The notes: generated from the letters alone by a model not told the origin. Shown: positions 9,129 to 18,490, numbered from the stretch's first letter. The stretch is DNA of 64,000 nt from Bradyrhizobium sp. CSA112 (GCF_029051645.1 NZ_JAACFS010000025.1:46275-110274), one strand, 5' to 3'. Program-made: numbers and translations.

Positions 9129-9207
9129 GTCATTCCGGGGCGCGAAGCGAACCCGGAATCTCGAGATTCCGGGTTCGATGCTGCGCATCGCCCCGGAATG
9201 ACGGAGT
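9129..9207. repeat. palindromic CATTCCGGGG...CCCCGGAATGACGG repeat
   Basis: Near-perfect dyad of the same family as 5212-5320, with a centre CCCGGAATCTCGAGATTCCG. The copy at 63218-63300 is almost identical in its right half. It sits between the BKACE gene and the carboxylase operon. Confidence 0.85.
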
Positions 9208-9218
9208 GAATTTAGTTT

Positions 9219-10835
9219 ATGGCTGTAATCGAATCGACCATCGTTCCCTCCAGCGCTGCCTTCAAGGTCAACCGCGACGGCATGCTGGCGCTGATCACAC
9301 GTCTGCGCGTCCTTGAAGATCGCACACGCGCCGCATCGGCCGCGGCCAAGGACCGTTTTCACAAGCGCGGGCAGTTGCTGCCGCGCGAGCGCGTGGCGCT
9401 GGTGCTCGATCCCGGCGCGCCCTTCATCGAGCTATCGACGCTCGCGGGCTACATGTTCGACGTGCCGGATGCGGAGAAGAGCGTGCCTGGCGGCGGCGTG
9501 ATCGCGGGCATCGGCTTCGTTGCCGGCATCCGCTGCATGGTCAGCGCCAATGATTCCGGCATCGACGCCGGCGCGCTGCAGCCGTTCGGCCTCGACAAGA
9601 CGTTGCGGGTGCAGGAACTCGCGCTGGAAAACAAGCTGCCTTATGTGCAACTGGTCGAAAGCGCCGGCGCCAATCTTTTGCGCTACCGCGTCGAGGACTT
9701 CATCCGCGGCGGCAACATCTTTCGAAACCTGGCGCGGCTGTCAGCGGCCGGGCTGCCCGTCGTCACGGTGACGCATGGATCGTCGACGGCAGGCGGCGCC
9801 TACCAGACCGGACTCTCCGATTACATCGTGATGGTCCGCGGCCGTACCCGCGCGTTCCTGGCCGGCCCGCCGCTCCTGAAGGCGGCGACAGGCGAGATTG
9901 CGACGGAGGAGGAACTCGGCGGCGCCGAGATGCATACCTCCATTTCAGGCCTCGGCGATTATTTGGCCGAAGACGATCGCGACGCGCTGCGCATCGCTCG
10001 CGACATCATGGCCAATCTCGAATGGGATCGACCAAAGGCTGCGGCCGAGTCCTTCAAGCCGCCGCGCTATGACGCCGAGGAACTGCTCGGCATCATGCCG
10101 ATGGACCACAAGCGTCCCGTCGACATGCGCCAGGCCATCGCGCGCTTTGTCGACGATTCCGACTTCACCGAGTTCGGCGCGAATTACGGTCCCGCAACCG
10201 TGTGCGGTCATGCCCGCATCGAAGGGCAGGCGATCGGCATCATCACCAACAACGGCCCGCTCGATGTGCCCGGCGCCAACAAGGCGACGCACTTCATCCA
10301 GGCCTGCTGCCAGTCGCGAACGCCGCTGCTCTACATGAACAACACCACGGGCTATATGGTCGGGAAAGCTTACGAGGAAGCCGGCATGATCAAGCACGGC
10401 TCCAAGATGATCCAGGCGGTGACGTCGGCGACCGTGCCGCAGATTACGATCTATTGCGGGGCGTCGTTCGGCGCCGGTAACTACGGCATGTGCGGACGCG
10501 GCTTCCATCCGCGCTTCTGCTTCTCCTGGCCGAACGCCAAGACCGCCGTGATGGGCGGCGAGCAGGCGGCGGAAACCATGGCGATCGTGACCGAGGCCGC
10601 CGCTGCGCGGCGCGGCAAGCCGATCGAGAAGGAAAAGCTCGACGCCATGAAGGCGCAGATCACCGGCGTGTTCGATAGCCAGATGGATGTGTTCTCGACC
10701 AGCGCACGCGTGCTCGACGACGGCGTGATCGATCCACGCGACACCCGCAGCGTGCTTTCCGAGGTGCTGGCAATCTGCCGCGAGGCCGAGGCCCGCACGC
10801 CCCAGCGCATGCAATTCTCGGTCGCCCGGCCATGA
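9219..10835 (+). CDS. acyl-CoA carboxylase carboxyltransferase (beta) subunit
   Basis: A 538-aa carboxyltransferase that moves CO2 from carboxybiotin to an acyl-CoA. It has both crotonase-like halves, with oxyanion-hole regions THGSSTAGGAYQ and YCGASFGAGNYGMCGRGF, and the block WPNAKTAVMGGEQAAETM near the C-terminus. These blocks resemble methylcrotonyl- and geranyl-CoA carboxylases more than acetyl- or propionyl-CoA enzymes. The substrate is inferred, not proven. Its stop overlaps the biotin carboxylase start by 4 bp (ATGA at 10832), so the two subunits are translationally coupled. Confidence 0.9.
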   Translation: MAVIESTIVPSSAAFKVNRDGMLALITRLRVLEDRTRAASAAAKDRFHKRGQLLPRERVALVLDPGAPFIELSTLAGYMFDVPDAEKSVPGGGVIAGIGFVAGIRCMVSANDSGIDAGALQPFGLDKTLRVQELALENKLPYVQLVESAGANLLRYRVEDFIRGGNIFRNLARLSAAGLPVVTVTHGSSTAGGAYQTGLSDYIVMVRGRTRAFLAGPPLLKAATGEIATEEELGGAEMHTSISGLGDYLAEDDRDALRIARDIMANLEWDRPKAAAESFKPPRYDAEELLGIMPMDHKRPVDMRQAIARFVDDSDFTEFGANYGPATVCGHARIEGQAIGIITNNGPLDVPGANKATHFIQACCQSRTPLLYMNNTTGYMVGKAYEEAGMIKHGSKMIQAVTSATVPQITIYCGASFGAGNYGMCGRGFHPRFCFSWPNAKTAVMGGEQAAETMAIVTEAAAARRGKPIEKEKLDAMKAQITGVFDSQMDVFSTSARVLDDGVIDPRDTRSVLSEVLAICREAEARTPQRMQFSVARP

Positions 10836-12811
10836 GCAGTGCGCCAGTGAAGCGGACGCCGTACTTCAAGATCCTGGTCGCCAACCGCGGCGAGATCGCG
10901 CTGCGGATCATGCGCACCGCGCGCCGGCTCGGCTATGGCGTGGTGGCCGTCTATTCCGACGCCGACCGCGACGCGCTGCATGTCCGTGAAGCCGATCAGG
11001 CCGTGCGGATCGGGGAGGCGCTGCCGGCGCAATCGTACTTGCGGATCGATGCGATCATCGGCGCTGCCAAAGCCAGCGGCGCCGGCGCGGTGCATCCGGG
11101 CTATGGCTTCCTCGCCGAGAACGAGGATTTCGCGCAAGGCTGCCGTGATGCCGGACTGGTTTTCATCGGTCCGTCGCCGGAAGCGATCCGGGCGATGGGC
11201 AACAAGGCCGGTGCCAAGGACATCATGCAGAAGGCGGGCGTACCTGTCGTGCCCGGCTACCAGGGTGCGGATCAGAGCGATGCCGTGATGTTGGCGGAGG
11301 CCAGGAAGATCGGCTTCCCTGTCATGATCAAGGCGGTTGCGGGCGGCGGCGGGCGCGGCATGCGGCTGGTCGCGGATGCCGCGGCATTTTCGGATGCGCT
11401 GCGCAGCGCAAGGTCCGAGGCGCAGGGCGCGTTCGGCGATCCTACCGTGATCCTCGAACGCGCGATCGTCGATCCCCGCCACATCGAAATCCAGGTGTTC
11501 GGCGATCGCTACGGCAACGCCATTCATCTCGGCGAGCGCGATTGCTCCGTGCAGCGCCGGCACCAGAAGCTGATCGAGGAAGCGCCTTCGCCGAAGGTGA
11601 CGCCGGAGTTGCGGGCGCGGATGGGCGCGGTCGCGGTCGCTGCGGTCAAGTCGATCGGCTATGAGGGCGCCGGCACGCTGGAGTTTTTGCTCGACGAGGG
11701 CGGCGAGTTCTATTTCATGGAAATGAACACGCGGCTGCAGGTCGAGCATCCCGTCACCGAGGCGATCACTGGGCTGGACCTGGTCGAACTGCAGTTGCGC
11801 ATCGCGGCGGGTGAGCCGCTTGGATTAAGACAGGACGACGTCAAATTCTCCGGCCACGCCATCGAGGTGCGGCTGTGTTCCGAGGATGCCGACCATGATT
11901 TCATGCCGCAGTCGGGTCGGATGGCGCTGTGGCAGATGCCGGACGGCGTCCGCGTCGAGCACGCGCTGCAGTCCGGTTCCGAGATTCCGCCATTCTACGA
12001 TTCGATGATCGCCAAGATCATCAGCCATGGCGCCGACCGCAACGAGGCGCGGGGCCGGCTGATCTGTGGGCTGGAGCAGGTGGCTGCGTTCGGTGTCACC
12101 ACCAATCAGGGATTTCTGATCTCCTGCCTGCGCCATCCCGGCTTTGCCAAGGGCGAGGCGACCACGGCCTTTATCGGCAATCATCGCGACGAATTGCTGG
12201 CGCCCCGCGCGGACGGCAAGGCGAAAGCTGCGCTGGCGGCGCTACTTCTGTACGTCACCAATCCACATGCGCCGCCGTGGCGCGGCGGACGCAGTCTGGC
12301 AGCGACGTTTCCGCTGACGACGCGGATCGATCTCGGTCACGGTGTTCATGAGGTGGATATCCTGCGTGAACGCGACGGTGGCTATGTCGCGAGCCTCGAG
12401 GGTGGCGAGCATCGTTTCGGCATCGATGAGCTTGGCCGTGATACGATCCGCTTCCGCACCGACGGCGTGATGGCTTCGGCAAAATTCCTGCGCGATGGCG
12501 ACCGGCTGTATATCCTGCATCGCGGCGCCACGATTGCCGTCCGCGACCTGACGCTGGCAGCACCGGTTTCAGCCGCGGCGGCTGGCGGCGACGGCAAGGT
12601 GCGCGCGGCAATGAACGGCCGGGTGGTGGCGGTGTTGGTCAAGCCGGGTGAGCAGGTTGCGCCCGGTCAGCCGGTGATGACGCTGGAAGCGATGAAGATG
12701 GAGCACGTGCATACGGCAGGTGTCGCCGGCACGGTGTCGGCCATCGATGTCGCCGAGGGTGAGCAGGTGACGACAGGCAGGATCGTGGTGGAGATTGCGG
12801 CCGGCGCTTAG
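10832..12811 (+). CDS. acyl-CoA carboxylase alpha subunit (biotin carboxylase + biotin carrier)
   Basis: A 659-aa protein that carboxylates its own biotin using ATP and bicarbonate. The biotin carboxylase domain (about 1-460) has HPGYGFLAEN, the glycine-rich ATP loop GGGGRGMRLV, the block RRHQKLIEEAPSP, and the metal site EMNTRLQVEHPVTE. A linker domain leads to a C-terminal biotinyl domain with the biotinylated lysine in LEAMKMEHVHT. It partners the beta subunit at 9219. No enoyl-CoA hydratase or HMG-CoA-lyase-like gene follows, so the route is incomplete within the window. Confidence 0.93.
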   Translation: MSSAPVKRTPYFKILVANRGEIALRIMRTARRLGYGVVAVYSDADRDALHVREADQAVRIGEALPAQSYLRIDAIIGAAKASGAGAVHPGYGFLAENEDFAQGCRDAGLVFIGPSPEAIRAMGNKAGAKDIMQKAGVPVVPGYQGADQSDAVMLAEARKIGFPVMIKAVAGGGGRGMRLVADAAAFSDALRSARSEAQGAFGDPTVILERAIVDPRHIEIQVFGDRYGNAIHLGERDCSVQRRHQKLIEEAPSPKVTPELRARMGAVAVAAVKSIGYEGAGTLEFLLDEGGEFYFMEMNTRLQVEHPVTEAITGLDLVELQLRIAAGEPLGLRQDDVKFSGHAIEVRLCSEDADHDFMPQSGRMALWQMPDGVRVEHALQSGSEIPPFYDSMIAKIISHGADRNEARGRLICGLEQVAAFGVTTNQGFLISCLRHPGFAKGEATTAFIGNHRDELLAPRADGKAKAALAALLLYVTNPHAPPWRGGRSLAATFPLTTRIDLGHGVHEVDILRERDGGYVASLEGGEHRFGIDELGRDTIRFRTDGVMASAKFLRDGDRLYILHRGATIAVRDLTLAAPVSAAAAGGDGKVRAAMNGRVVAVLVKPGEQVAPGQPVMTLEAMKMEHVHTAGVAGTVSAIDVAEGEQVTTGRIVVEIAAGA

Positions 12812-12814
12812 GTT

Positions 12815-12902
12815 TGTAGGGTGGGCAAAGGAGCGTAGCGACGTGCCCACCATTTTTTGCTGTGCGTGAAATGGTGGGCACGCTTCGCTTTGCCCACCCT
12901 AC
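12815..12902. terminator. GTAGGGTGGGCAAA inverted repeat, probable bidirectional terminator
   Basis: A long inverted repeat, with GTAGGGTGGGCAAAG at its left and CTTTGCCCACCCTAC at its right plus an inner GTGCCCACCATTT/AAATGGTGGGCAC stem. It fills the gap between two convergent genes, so it is well placed to end transcription from both sides. A divergent relative lies at about 38512-38638. Function is inferred from position and fold. Confidence 0.75.
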
Positions 12903-12907
12903 AAATC

Positions 12908-13900
12908 TTACTCCGCCCGTCCCGTCCCGTCATTCAGCCAGCACGCCACCTGATGTCCTTCGCCGGCTTCCACCAGCGCCGGCCGCTCCAGCTTGCAGCG
13001 GTCCATCGCGTAGCGGCAGCGGGTGTGGAAGGCGCAGCCGGACGGCGGGTTGATCGGACTTGGGACGTCGCCGTCGACCATGGGCGCAAGGCGCTTTGCC
13101 TTGGGATCGGCGATCGGGACTGAGGCCAACAGCGCCTGCGTGTAGGGATGACGCGGGTTCGCAAACAATTCCGTCTTGTCGGCGATCTCGACAATGCGCC
13201 CGAGATACATCACGGCGACGCGGTGGCTGATATGAGCGACCACAGCGAGATCGTGGGCGATGAACAAATACGAAAAATCGTTCTTGCGCTGCAGGTCGAT
13301 CAAGAGGTTGATCACCTGCGCCTGGATCGAGACGTCGAGCGCGGAGACCGGCTCGTCGCACACGATCAGGCTGGGCCCGAGCGACAGCGCGCGCGCAATG
13401 CAGATGCGCTGCCGCTGCCCGCCCGAAAATTGATGCGGATAATTCTTCATCTGGTCGGCCCGCAATCCGACTTGCGCGAACAGTTCGGCGACCCGCTCCT
13501 GTTGCGCACGCCCGGTGGCCAGTCCATGTACGCCGAGCGGTTCGCCGACGATGTCGCCGGCAGTCATGCGCGGGTTGAGCGAGGCGAACGGATCCTGAAA
13601 CACGATCTGCATCGAGCGCCGATGTGGCCGCATCTCGGCTTTGCTGAGGCCGGTAATGTCAGTGCCGTTGAGCTTGATGGCGCCACTGGACGGCTCCACC
13701 AGCCGCAGCACGCTGCGCGCGACCGTTGATTTGCCGCAGCCGGATTCGCCGACCAGCCCGAGCGTCTCGCCCTTGCCAACGGAGAAGCTGACGCCGTCGA
13801 CGGCATGCACCGTGCCGACGCGACGGCGCAAAATGCCGCCGCGCACGGCGTAATGCTTGACGAGATCGGTGACCTCCAGCAGGGGGCGTTGATCGGTCAT
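12908..13900 (-). CDS. peptide/nickel-type ABC transporter ATP-binding protein (DppF/OppF-like)
   Basis: A 330-aa ABC ATPase, cytoplasmic face of an importer. Walker A is GESGCGKSTVAR, the signature is FSGGQRQRI and Walker B is LIVCDEPVSALD. The C-terminal oligopeptide-type extension has the cysteine pattern PPSGCAFHTRCRYAMDRC, which in some relatives binds an iron-sulfur cluster. ATG 13900 was chosen because it overlaps the upstream gene's stop by 4 bp (ATGA) and begins MTDQRPLLEV; an in-frame start at 13933 would lie well inside that gene. It is last in the five-gene operon 18490-12908. Confidence 0.92.
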   Translation of the reverse strand: MTDQRPLLEVTDLVKHYAVRGGILRRRVGTVHAVDGVSFSVGKGETLGLVGESGCGKSTVARSVLRLVEPSSGAIKLNGTDITGLSKAEMRPHRRSMQIVFQDPFASLNPRMTAGDIVGEPLGVHGLATGRAQQERVAELFAQVGLRADQMKNYPHQFSGGQRQRICIARALSLGPSLIVCDEPVSALDVSIQAQVINLLIDLQRKNDFSYLFIAHDLAVVAHISHRVAVMYLGRIVEIADKTELFANPRHPYTQALLASVPIADPKAKRLAPMVDGDVPSPINPPSGCAFHTRCRYAMDRCKLERPALVEAGEGHQVACWLNDGTGRAE

Positions 13901-14910
13901 GGCGCGCCTACCATTTCCGTCGCGCGCCAGCACGCCGCAAAGTGATCGCTGCCTGTCTCCTGCAGCGGCGGGTATTCGGCGCGGCAGCGGTCCACGGCAA
14001 GGCTGCAGCGCGGCGCAAAGGCGCAGCCCGGCGGCAGGTTCGTCAGGGACGGCACCATGCCGGGAATTTCGGTCAGCCGCGCATCGGTCTTCGCGCCGAA
14101 CGAAATCACCGCCGGCATCGAGGCCATCAGCCCACGCGTATAGGGATGCCTCGGATTCTCGAACAGGTCCTCGACAGTCGCTTCCTCGACCTTCTTGCCG
14201 GCATACATGACAATGACGCGCTGGGCGGTCTGCGCCACGACGCCGAGATCATGCGTAATCAGAATCAGGCCGGTGCCGAGCGTCTTCTGCAGGTCGACGA
14301 TCAGCGCCAGGATCTGCGCCTGGATCGTCACGTCGAGCGCGGTGGTCGGCTCGTCCGCGATCAACAGCGCCGGACGGCACGCCAAGGCCATCGCGATCAT
14401 CGCACGCTGCCGCATCCCGCCGGAGAGCTGATGCGGATATTCCAGCGCGCGACGTTCCGGCTCGGGGATGCGCACGAGACGCAGCATCTCGACCGCCTTC
14501 GCCCACGTCTCTTTGGACGTCATTTCCCGGTGCAGGCGGAGCACTTCGGTGATCTGGTCGCCGATCCGCATTACGGGATTGAGCGAGGTCATCGGCTCCT
14601 GAAAAATCATCGAGATCCGGTTGCCGCGGATGTTGCGCATCTCGGCCTCGTCGAGGCCGAGCAGATCGGTCCCTTCCAGCGTCACCGAGCCGCCGACCAC
14701 CCGGCCTGGCGGGTCCGGCACCAGCCGCATCACCGACAGCGCGGTCACGCTCTTGCCGCAGCCGGATTCGCCGACGATCGCCAGCGTCTCGCCGCGGCGG
14801 ACGCTGAACGACAGGTCGTCGACCGCCCGGAACAGTCCGGAATTGGTGAAGAACACCGTCTGCAGGTTCTTTACCTCGAGAACCGTGTCTTCCGCTCGTG
14901 CCTCGGTCAT
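13897..14910 (-). CDS. peptide/nickel-type ABC transporter ATP-binding protein (DppD/OppD-like)
   Basis: A 337-aa ABC ATPase and the partner of the DppF-like subunit. Walker A is GESGCGKSVTAL, the signature is LSGGMRQRA and Walker B is LLIADEPTTALD. The oligopeptide-type C-terminal tail contains LPPGCAFAPRCSLAVDRC. The start codon shares one base with the stop of the upstream permease gene (TGATG), and the stop overlaps the next start, so the operon is tightly coupled. Confidence 0.92.
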   Translation of the reverse strand: MTEARAEDTVLEVKNLQTVFFTNSGLFRAVDDLSFSVRRGETLAIVGESGCGKSVTALSVMRLVPDPPGRVVGGSVTLEGTDLLGLDEAEMRNIRGNRISMIFQEPMTSLNPVMRIGDQITEVLRLHREMTSKETWAKAVEMLRLVRIPEPERRALEYPHQLSGGMRQRAMIAMALACRPALLIADEPTTALDVTIQAQILALIVDLQKTLGTGLILITHDLGVVAQTAQRVIVMYAGKKVEEATVEDLFENPRHPYTRGLMASMPAVISFGAKTDARLTEIPGMVPSLTNLPPGCAFAPRCSLAVDRCRAEYPPLQETGSDHFAACWRATEMVGAP

Positions 14911-15818
14911 CAGCCGCGCTGCCTCGGGTCGAGGATGTCACGGAGCGCATCGCCGAACAGATTGGTGCCGAATACCGCAAGGCTGATGGCGACGCCGGGG
15001 AAGATCACCAGCCACGGCGCGGTGCGAACATACTCCGCCGCCGATTCCGAGAGCATGCGCCCCCAGGACGGATAGGGCTCGGGAATGCCGAGGCCGAGAA
15101 ACGACAGCGAGGCTTCGGTGAGGATGGTGGAGCCGAGCTGCGCGGTTGCCAGCACGATCAGGGGCGCCAGCGTGTTGGGCAGCACGTGGCGGAGCGCGAT
15201 GCGCATTTCGCTCATGCCGATCGATTTGGCGGCTTCGACGAACGGCAGTTCGCGCAGCGCCAGCGTATTGGCGCGGATGACGCGGGCAACCGTCGGGATC
15301 AGCGGGATCGCAATGGCGATGATCACGTTCGGCAGCGAGGGGCCAAGCGCTGCCGTCATCACCAGCGCCAGCACCAGCAAGGGCAGGGCCTGCAGAATGT
15401 CGGTGACGCGCTGGAACAGGAGGTCGACCCAGCCGGACAGATAGCCCGATGCGAGGCCGACAATGACGCCGATCGAAGATCCCAGCGCGGTGGCGCCGAT
15501 GCCGACGGCGAGCGATACGCGCGCGCCGTGCACGATCCGGCTCCAGACGTCGCGGCCGAATGAATCGGTCCCCATCCAGTGCGCCGCGCTCGGTGCGGCC
15601 AGCCGTTGCGCGGAATCGACGCTGAGCGGATCGTAGCGGCAGATCAGGTCGGCCGAGATCGCCATCCAGACGAACAGCACCATGATGACGAGGCCGACCG
15701 TACCGAGCAGATAACGCTGTGCGAGAAACAGCAGGCGGCGCCAGCCATGCGTCGAATGGGCACCGGCTCGTCTTAACTCGCTATCGAAGTTGATCGTGGT
15801 CAAGCGGCTAGTCCCCAT
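14910..15818 (-). CDS. peptide/nickel-type ABC transporter permease (DppC/OppC-like)
   Basis: A 302-aa inner-membrane permease of the DppC class. It has one N-terminal helix (LLGTVGLVIMVLFVWMAI), the family block WMGTDSFGRDVWSRIVHGAR, and five further helices. The EAA loop that contacts the ATPases is around FVEAAKSIGMSEMRIALRHV. ATG 15818 is preferred to the longer frame from 15890 because it overlaps the upstream permease gene by only 11 bp and gives the usual short N-terminus. A start slightly further in is possible. Confidence 0.88.
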   Translation of the reverse strand: MGTSRLTTINFDSELRRAGAHSTHGWRRLLFLAQRYLLGTVGLVIMVLFVWMAISADLICRYDPLSVDSAQRLAAPSAAHWMGTDSFGRDVWSRIVHGARVSLAVGIGATALGSSIGVIVGLASGYLSGWVDLLFQRVTDILQALPLLVLALVMTAALGPSLPNVIIAIAIPLIPTVARVIRANTLALRELPFVEAAKSIGMSEMRIALRHVLPNTLAPLIVLATAQLGSTILTEASLSFLGLGIPEPYPSWGRMLSESAAEYVRTAPWLVIFPGVAISLAVFGTNLFGDALRDILDPRQRG

Positions 15819-16755
15819 AGCGAATGCGCGGATCGATCGCGGCGTAAAGCATGTCGACGGTGAAGTTTGCGACCACCACGACCACGGCAATCAGCATCAC
15901 GAGGTTCTGGACGATCGGGTAGTCGCGCCAGCGCAGCGCCTCGACCAGGAAGCGGGCGACGCCGGGAATATTGAACACGGTTTCGGTGACGATCAGTCCT
16001 CCGATCAGGAAGGCCGCCTCGATGCCGATCACGGTAATGACCGGAAGAATGGCGTTCTTCAGCGCGTGACGATAATTGACCGATGCCTCGGAGGCGCCTT
16101 TGGCGCGCGCGGTACGGATGTAATCCTGTCGCAGGATTTCCAGCATCGAAGAGCGCGTGATGCGCATGGTCAGCGCCGCGCTGCGAAAGCCGACCGCCAT
16201 CGCCGGCACGGCATAGATCGCGAACGCCTCCGTCCAGGTTGCCGGGTTCGGATTGTAGATCGGCATGTGGCCGAACAGCGAAACCGAGGCCATCAGGATA
16301 AGCAGCCCGAGCCAGAAGGAAGGCAGCGACAGGCCGCTCAGGCTGACGACACGGAGGGTGTAATCCAGACGCGAGCCTTGGTGGACTGCGCTGAGAACGC
16401 CCAGGGGAATGCCGATCGAGGCCGAGAACAACAGCGCTAGCGCCGCCAGCCGGGCGGTGATCGGAATGCGCGGCAGGATCTCCTGCAACGCCGGCTTTTC
16501 CGAGACGTAGGAATAGCCGAGATCGCCGTGCAGCAGCCCGCCGATCCAGTTCAGATATTGCTGGTAGATCGGCAGGTTGAGACCGAGTTCCTTTTCCAGG
16601 TTGGCCTTGTCGGTGGGATCGACGAAGCCGGCGGCGTCGAACAGGATGTCGACGATGTTACCGGGGACGACCCGCAGCAACACGAAGATGATGATCGATA
16701 TCCCGATCAGGGTCACGAGCATCAAGACGAGGCGACGCACGATATAAGCAAACAC
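15808..16755 (-). CDS. peptide/nickel-type ABC transporter permease (DppB/OppB-like)
   Basis: A 315-aa inner-membrane permease. It has a first helix (LVLMLVTLIGISIIIFVLL), the long periplasmic loop typical of DppB, the EAA-type loop RTARAKGASEASVNYRHALK, and a conserved end (VVVVANFTVDMLYAAIDPRI). GTG 16755 is preferred over ATG 16791 because AGGGAG sits about 8 bp before it and the family N-terminus starts at FAYIVRRL. The longer frame would also begin inside the 16780-16893 repeat. Confidence 0.87.
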   Translation of the reverse strand: MFAYIVRRLVLMLVTLIGISIIIFVLLRVVPGNIVDILFDAAGFVDPTDKANLEKELGLNLPIYQQYLNWIGGLLHGDLGYSYVSEKPALQEILPRIPITARLAALALLFSASIGIPLGVLSAVHQGSRLDYTLRVVSLSGLSLPSFWLGLLILMASVSLFGHMPIYNPNPATWTEAFAIYAVPAMAVGFRSAALTMRITRSSMLEILRQDYIRTARAKGASEASVNYRHALKNAILPVITVIGIEAAFLIGGLIVTETVFNIPGVARFLVEALRWRDYPIVQNLVMLIAVVVVVANFTVDMLYAAIDPRIRYGD

Positions 16756-16779
16756 CCGGCTACTCTCCCTGACCCATCG

Positions 16780-16893
16780 GCTAGAGCCCATTCGGTTCTG
16801 ATGAATCAGAACCGAGCTCTCGGTTTTTGTTTTGACGCGTTTTCTTCACGCGAACCGGGATCCACTTCGCTCGAAACGCTATCGCGGCCGGAC
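16780..16893. repeat. interspersed GAACCGAGCTCTCGG...AAAACGCGTCAA element, copy 1
   Basis: A ~110-bp element with a short dyad (GGTTCTGATGAATCAGAACC) and a conserved arm TTGACGCGTTTTCTT. Read on the minus strand it matches the element at 36838-36966, which lies in the opposite orientation. It separates the ABC binding-protein gene from the permease genes and could set a transcript end or processing point there. Confidence 0.8.
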
Positions 16894-16894
16894 G

Positions 16895-18490
16895 TTACTT
16901 GTCCATCCAGACGTCTTCGTAACGGTAGCCGTTGTAGGAGCTGTTCACCATGATGGTGACGCCCTTGACATAAGGCTGCCAGCACGAGCCCTGGCGGGCG
17001 TGCAAGATGATCGGCCGCGCCACGTCTTCCTGCAGCTTCTTGTCGATCTCCCAGACCAACTTCTTGCGCTTGGCGACATCCTTCTCCATCGACTGCTCGT
17101 CGAACAGCTTCTCGATTTCCCTGTTGCAGTAGTTGGTATAGTTGCGCTCCGAGCCGCAGGAATAGTTTTCGTAGAATGACTGGTCGGGATCGTCGACCGC
17201 ATTGCCGGTGAGGTTCAGGCCGAGCGAGTAATCCTTGCGGGCGACCTTCGGGAACCATTGTGCGGTATCAACGACGTCGAGATCGCCGTCGATATAGATG
17301 CTCTTCATCTGGTCGATCAGGATGACGGCGGGATCGCGGTAGATCGGGATGTTGCGCGTGGCGACCTTGACGGCGAGGCGCTTGTCCGGTCCATAGCCCG
17401 CCTTCTGCATCAGCTTGCGCGCCTCTTCCCGATTGGCGTTGACGTCGGGACCGTAACCCGGAATCGATTCCAGCATTTCCTTCGGCATCGCCCACAAGCC
17501 GCCCGGTGCGGGAAGCATGGTGCCGCCGATGTCGGCCTGTCCCTCGTACAGTATCGAGACGAAGGCCTTGCGGTCGAGCACCAGCGCCAGCGCGCGGCGA
17601 ATGTCGATATTGTCGAACGGCGGGGCGGACGAGTTGACGATGATGTTGGTCGAGACGTTGACCGGCTCGACCACGCACACTGCGTTCGGTGCCTGCGACT
17701 TGACTTCCTTGAGCAGCGGGATCGACACTTCGGTCGGGAAGGTCATGTCGAATTTCCCGGAGACAAATCCGAGAATGGCCGTCGAACGGTTGGTGATGAT
17801 GGTGAATTCGATGCCGTCGAGGTGCGGCAGGCCTTTCTTGAAGTAATCGGGATTTTTGGTGAGCTTGATCGATTCGTTGGCCTTGAACTCGACGAATTTG
17901 AACGGGCCGGTGCCGACCGGCTTGGTACGCATGTCGGCCGGGGAGACGTGGCAGGGGTAAACGGGCGTGTAGCCGGAGGCGAGCAGCGACAACAACGCCG
18001 GCTGTGGCCGTTTCAGGCTGAACGATGCCTCGAAATCGCCGTTAACAGTCACCTCGCTCACCTGGTCGTACCAGGATTTTCGCGGATTCTGCCGGAATTT
18101 TTGCTGCGACTTGCCCATCAGCATATCGAACGTGCATTTGACGTCGGCAGACGTGAACGGCTTGCCGTCATGCCACTTGACGCCCTGCTTCAATTTGAAA
18201 GTGAGCTTCTTGCCGTCGTCGCTCCAGCCCCAACTCTCAGCCAGATCCGGAACGATCGACTCCACGCTGTTTTGCGGAACGTCCTGCTTGTACATGACCA
18301 GGTTATTGAAGACCGGCATGAAGGGAACATTGATCGAGAATGTCGCGCCCTCATGGATCGAGGCGCTGCCGGGGCTGTCACGGTGATAGACCCTGAGGAT
18401 CCCGCCATGTTTCGGCTCGCCCGCCGATGCGCCATCGTAGGCCGGCAGTACCAATAAGGCCGCGACGGCAAGCGCTTGCACGCTCCGCAT
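16895..18490 (-). CDS. peptide/nickel-type ABC transporter substrate-binding protein (SBP family 5)
   Basis: A 531-aa periplasmic solute-binding protein. The signal peptide is MRSVQALAVAALLVLPAY with cleavage near GASA-GEP. The family-5 blocks are clear: PDLAESWGWSDDGKKLTFKL, then GVKWHDGKPFTSADVKCTFD, and VGTGPFKFVEF. ATG 18490 follows GGGAGGGG; the start at 18505 lies upstream of that site. It is the first gene of the importer operon. The ligand could be a peptide, an opine or another amino compound. The neighbouring catabolic genes do not settle it. Confidence 0.92.
   Translation of the reverse strand: MRSVQALAVAALLVLPAYDGASAGEPKHGGILRVYHRDSPGSASIHEGATFSINVPFMPVFNNLVMYKQDVPQNSVESIVPDLAESWGWSDDGKKLTFKLKQGVKWHDGKPFTSADVKCTFDMLMGKSQQKFRQNPRKSWYDQVSEVTVNGDFEASFSLKRPQPALLSLLASGYTPVYPCHVSPADMRTKPVGTGPFKFVEFKANESIKLTKNPDYFKKGLPHLDGIEFTIITNRSTAILGFVSGKFDMTFPTEVSIPLLKEVKSQAPNAVCVVEPVNVSTNIIVNSSAPPFDNIDIRRALALVLDRKAFVSILYEGQADIGGTMLPAPGGLWAMPKEMLESIPGYGPDVNANREEARKLMQKAGYGPDKRLAVKVATRNIPIYRDPAVILIDQMKSIYIDGDLDVVDTAQWFPKVARKDYSLGLNLTGNAVDDPDQSFYENYSCGSERNYTNYCNREIEKLFDEQSMEKDVAKRKKLVWEIDKKLQEDVARPIILHARQGSCWQPYVKGVTIMVNSSYNGYRYEDVWMDK

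Noticed and set aside
10481..11749. A 422-codon minus-strand open frame over the carboxylase genes
   Set aside because: Shadow of the two carboxylase subunits, which carry all catalytic motifs on the other strand.
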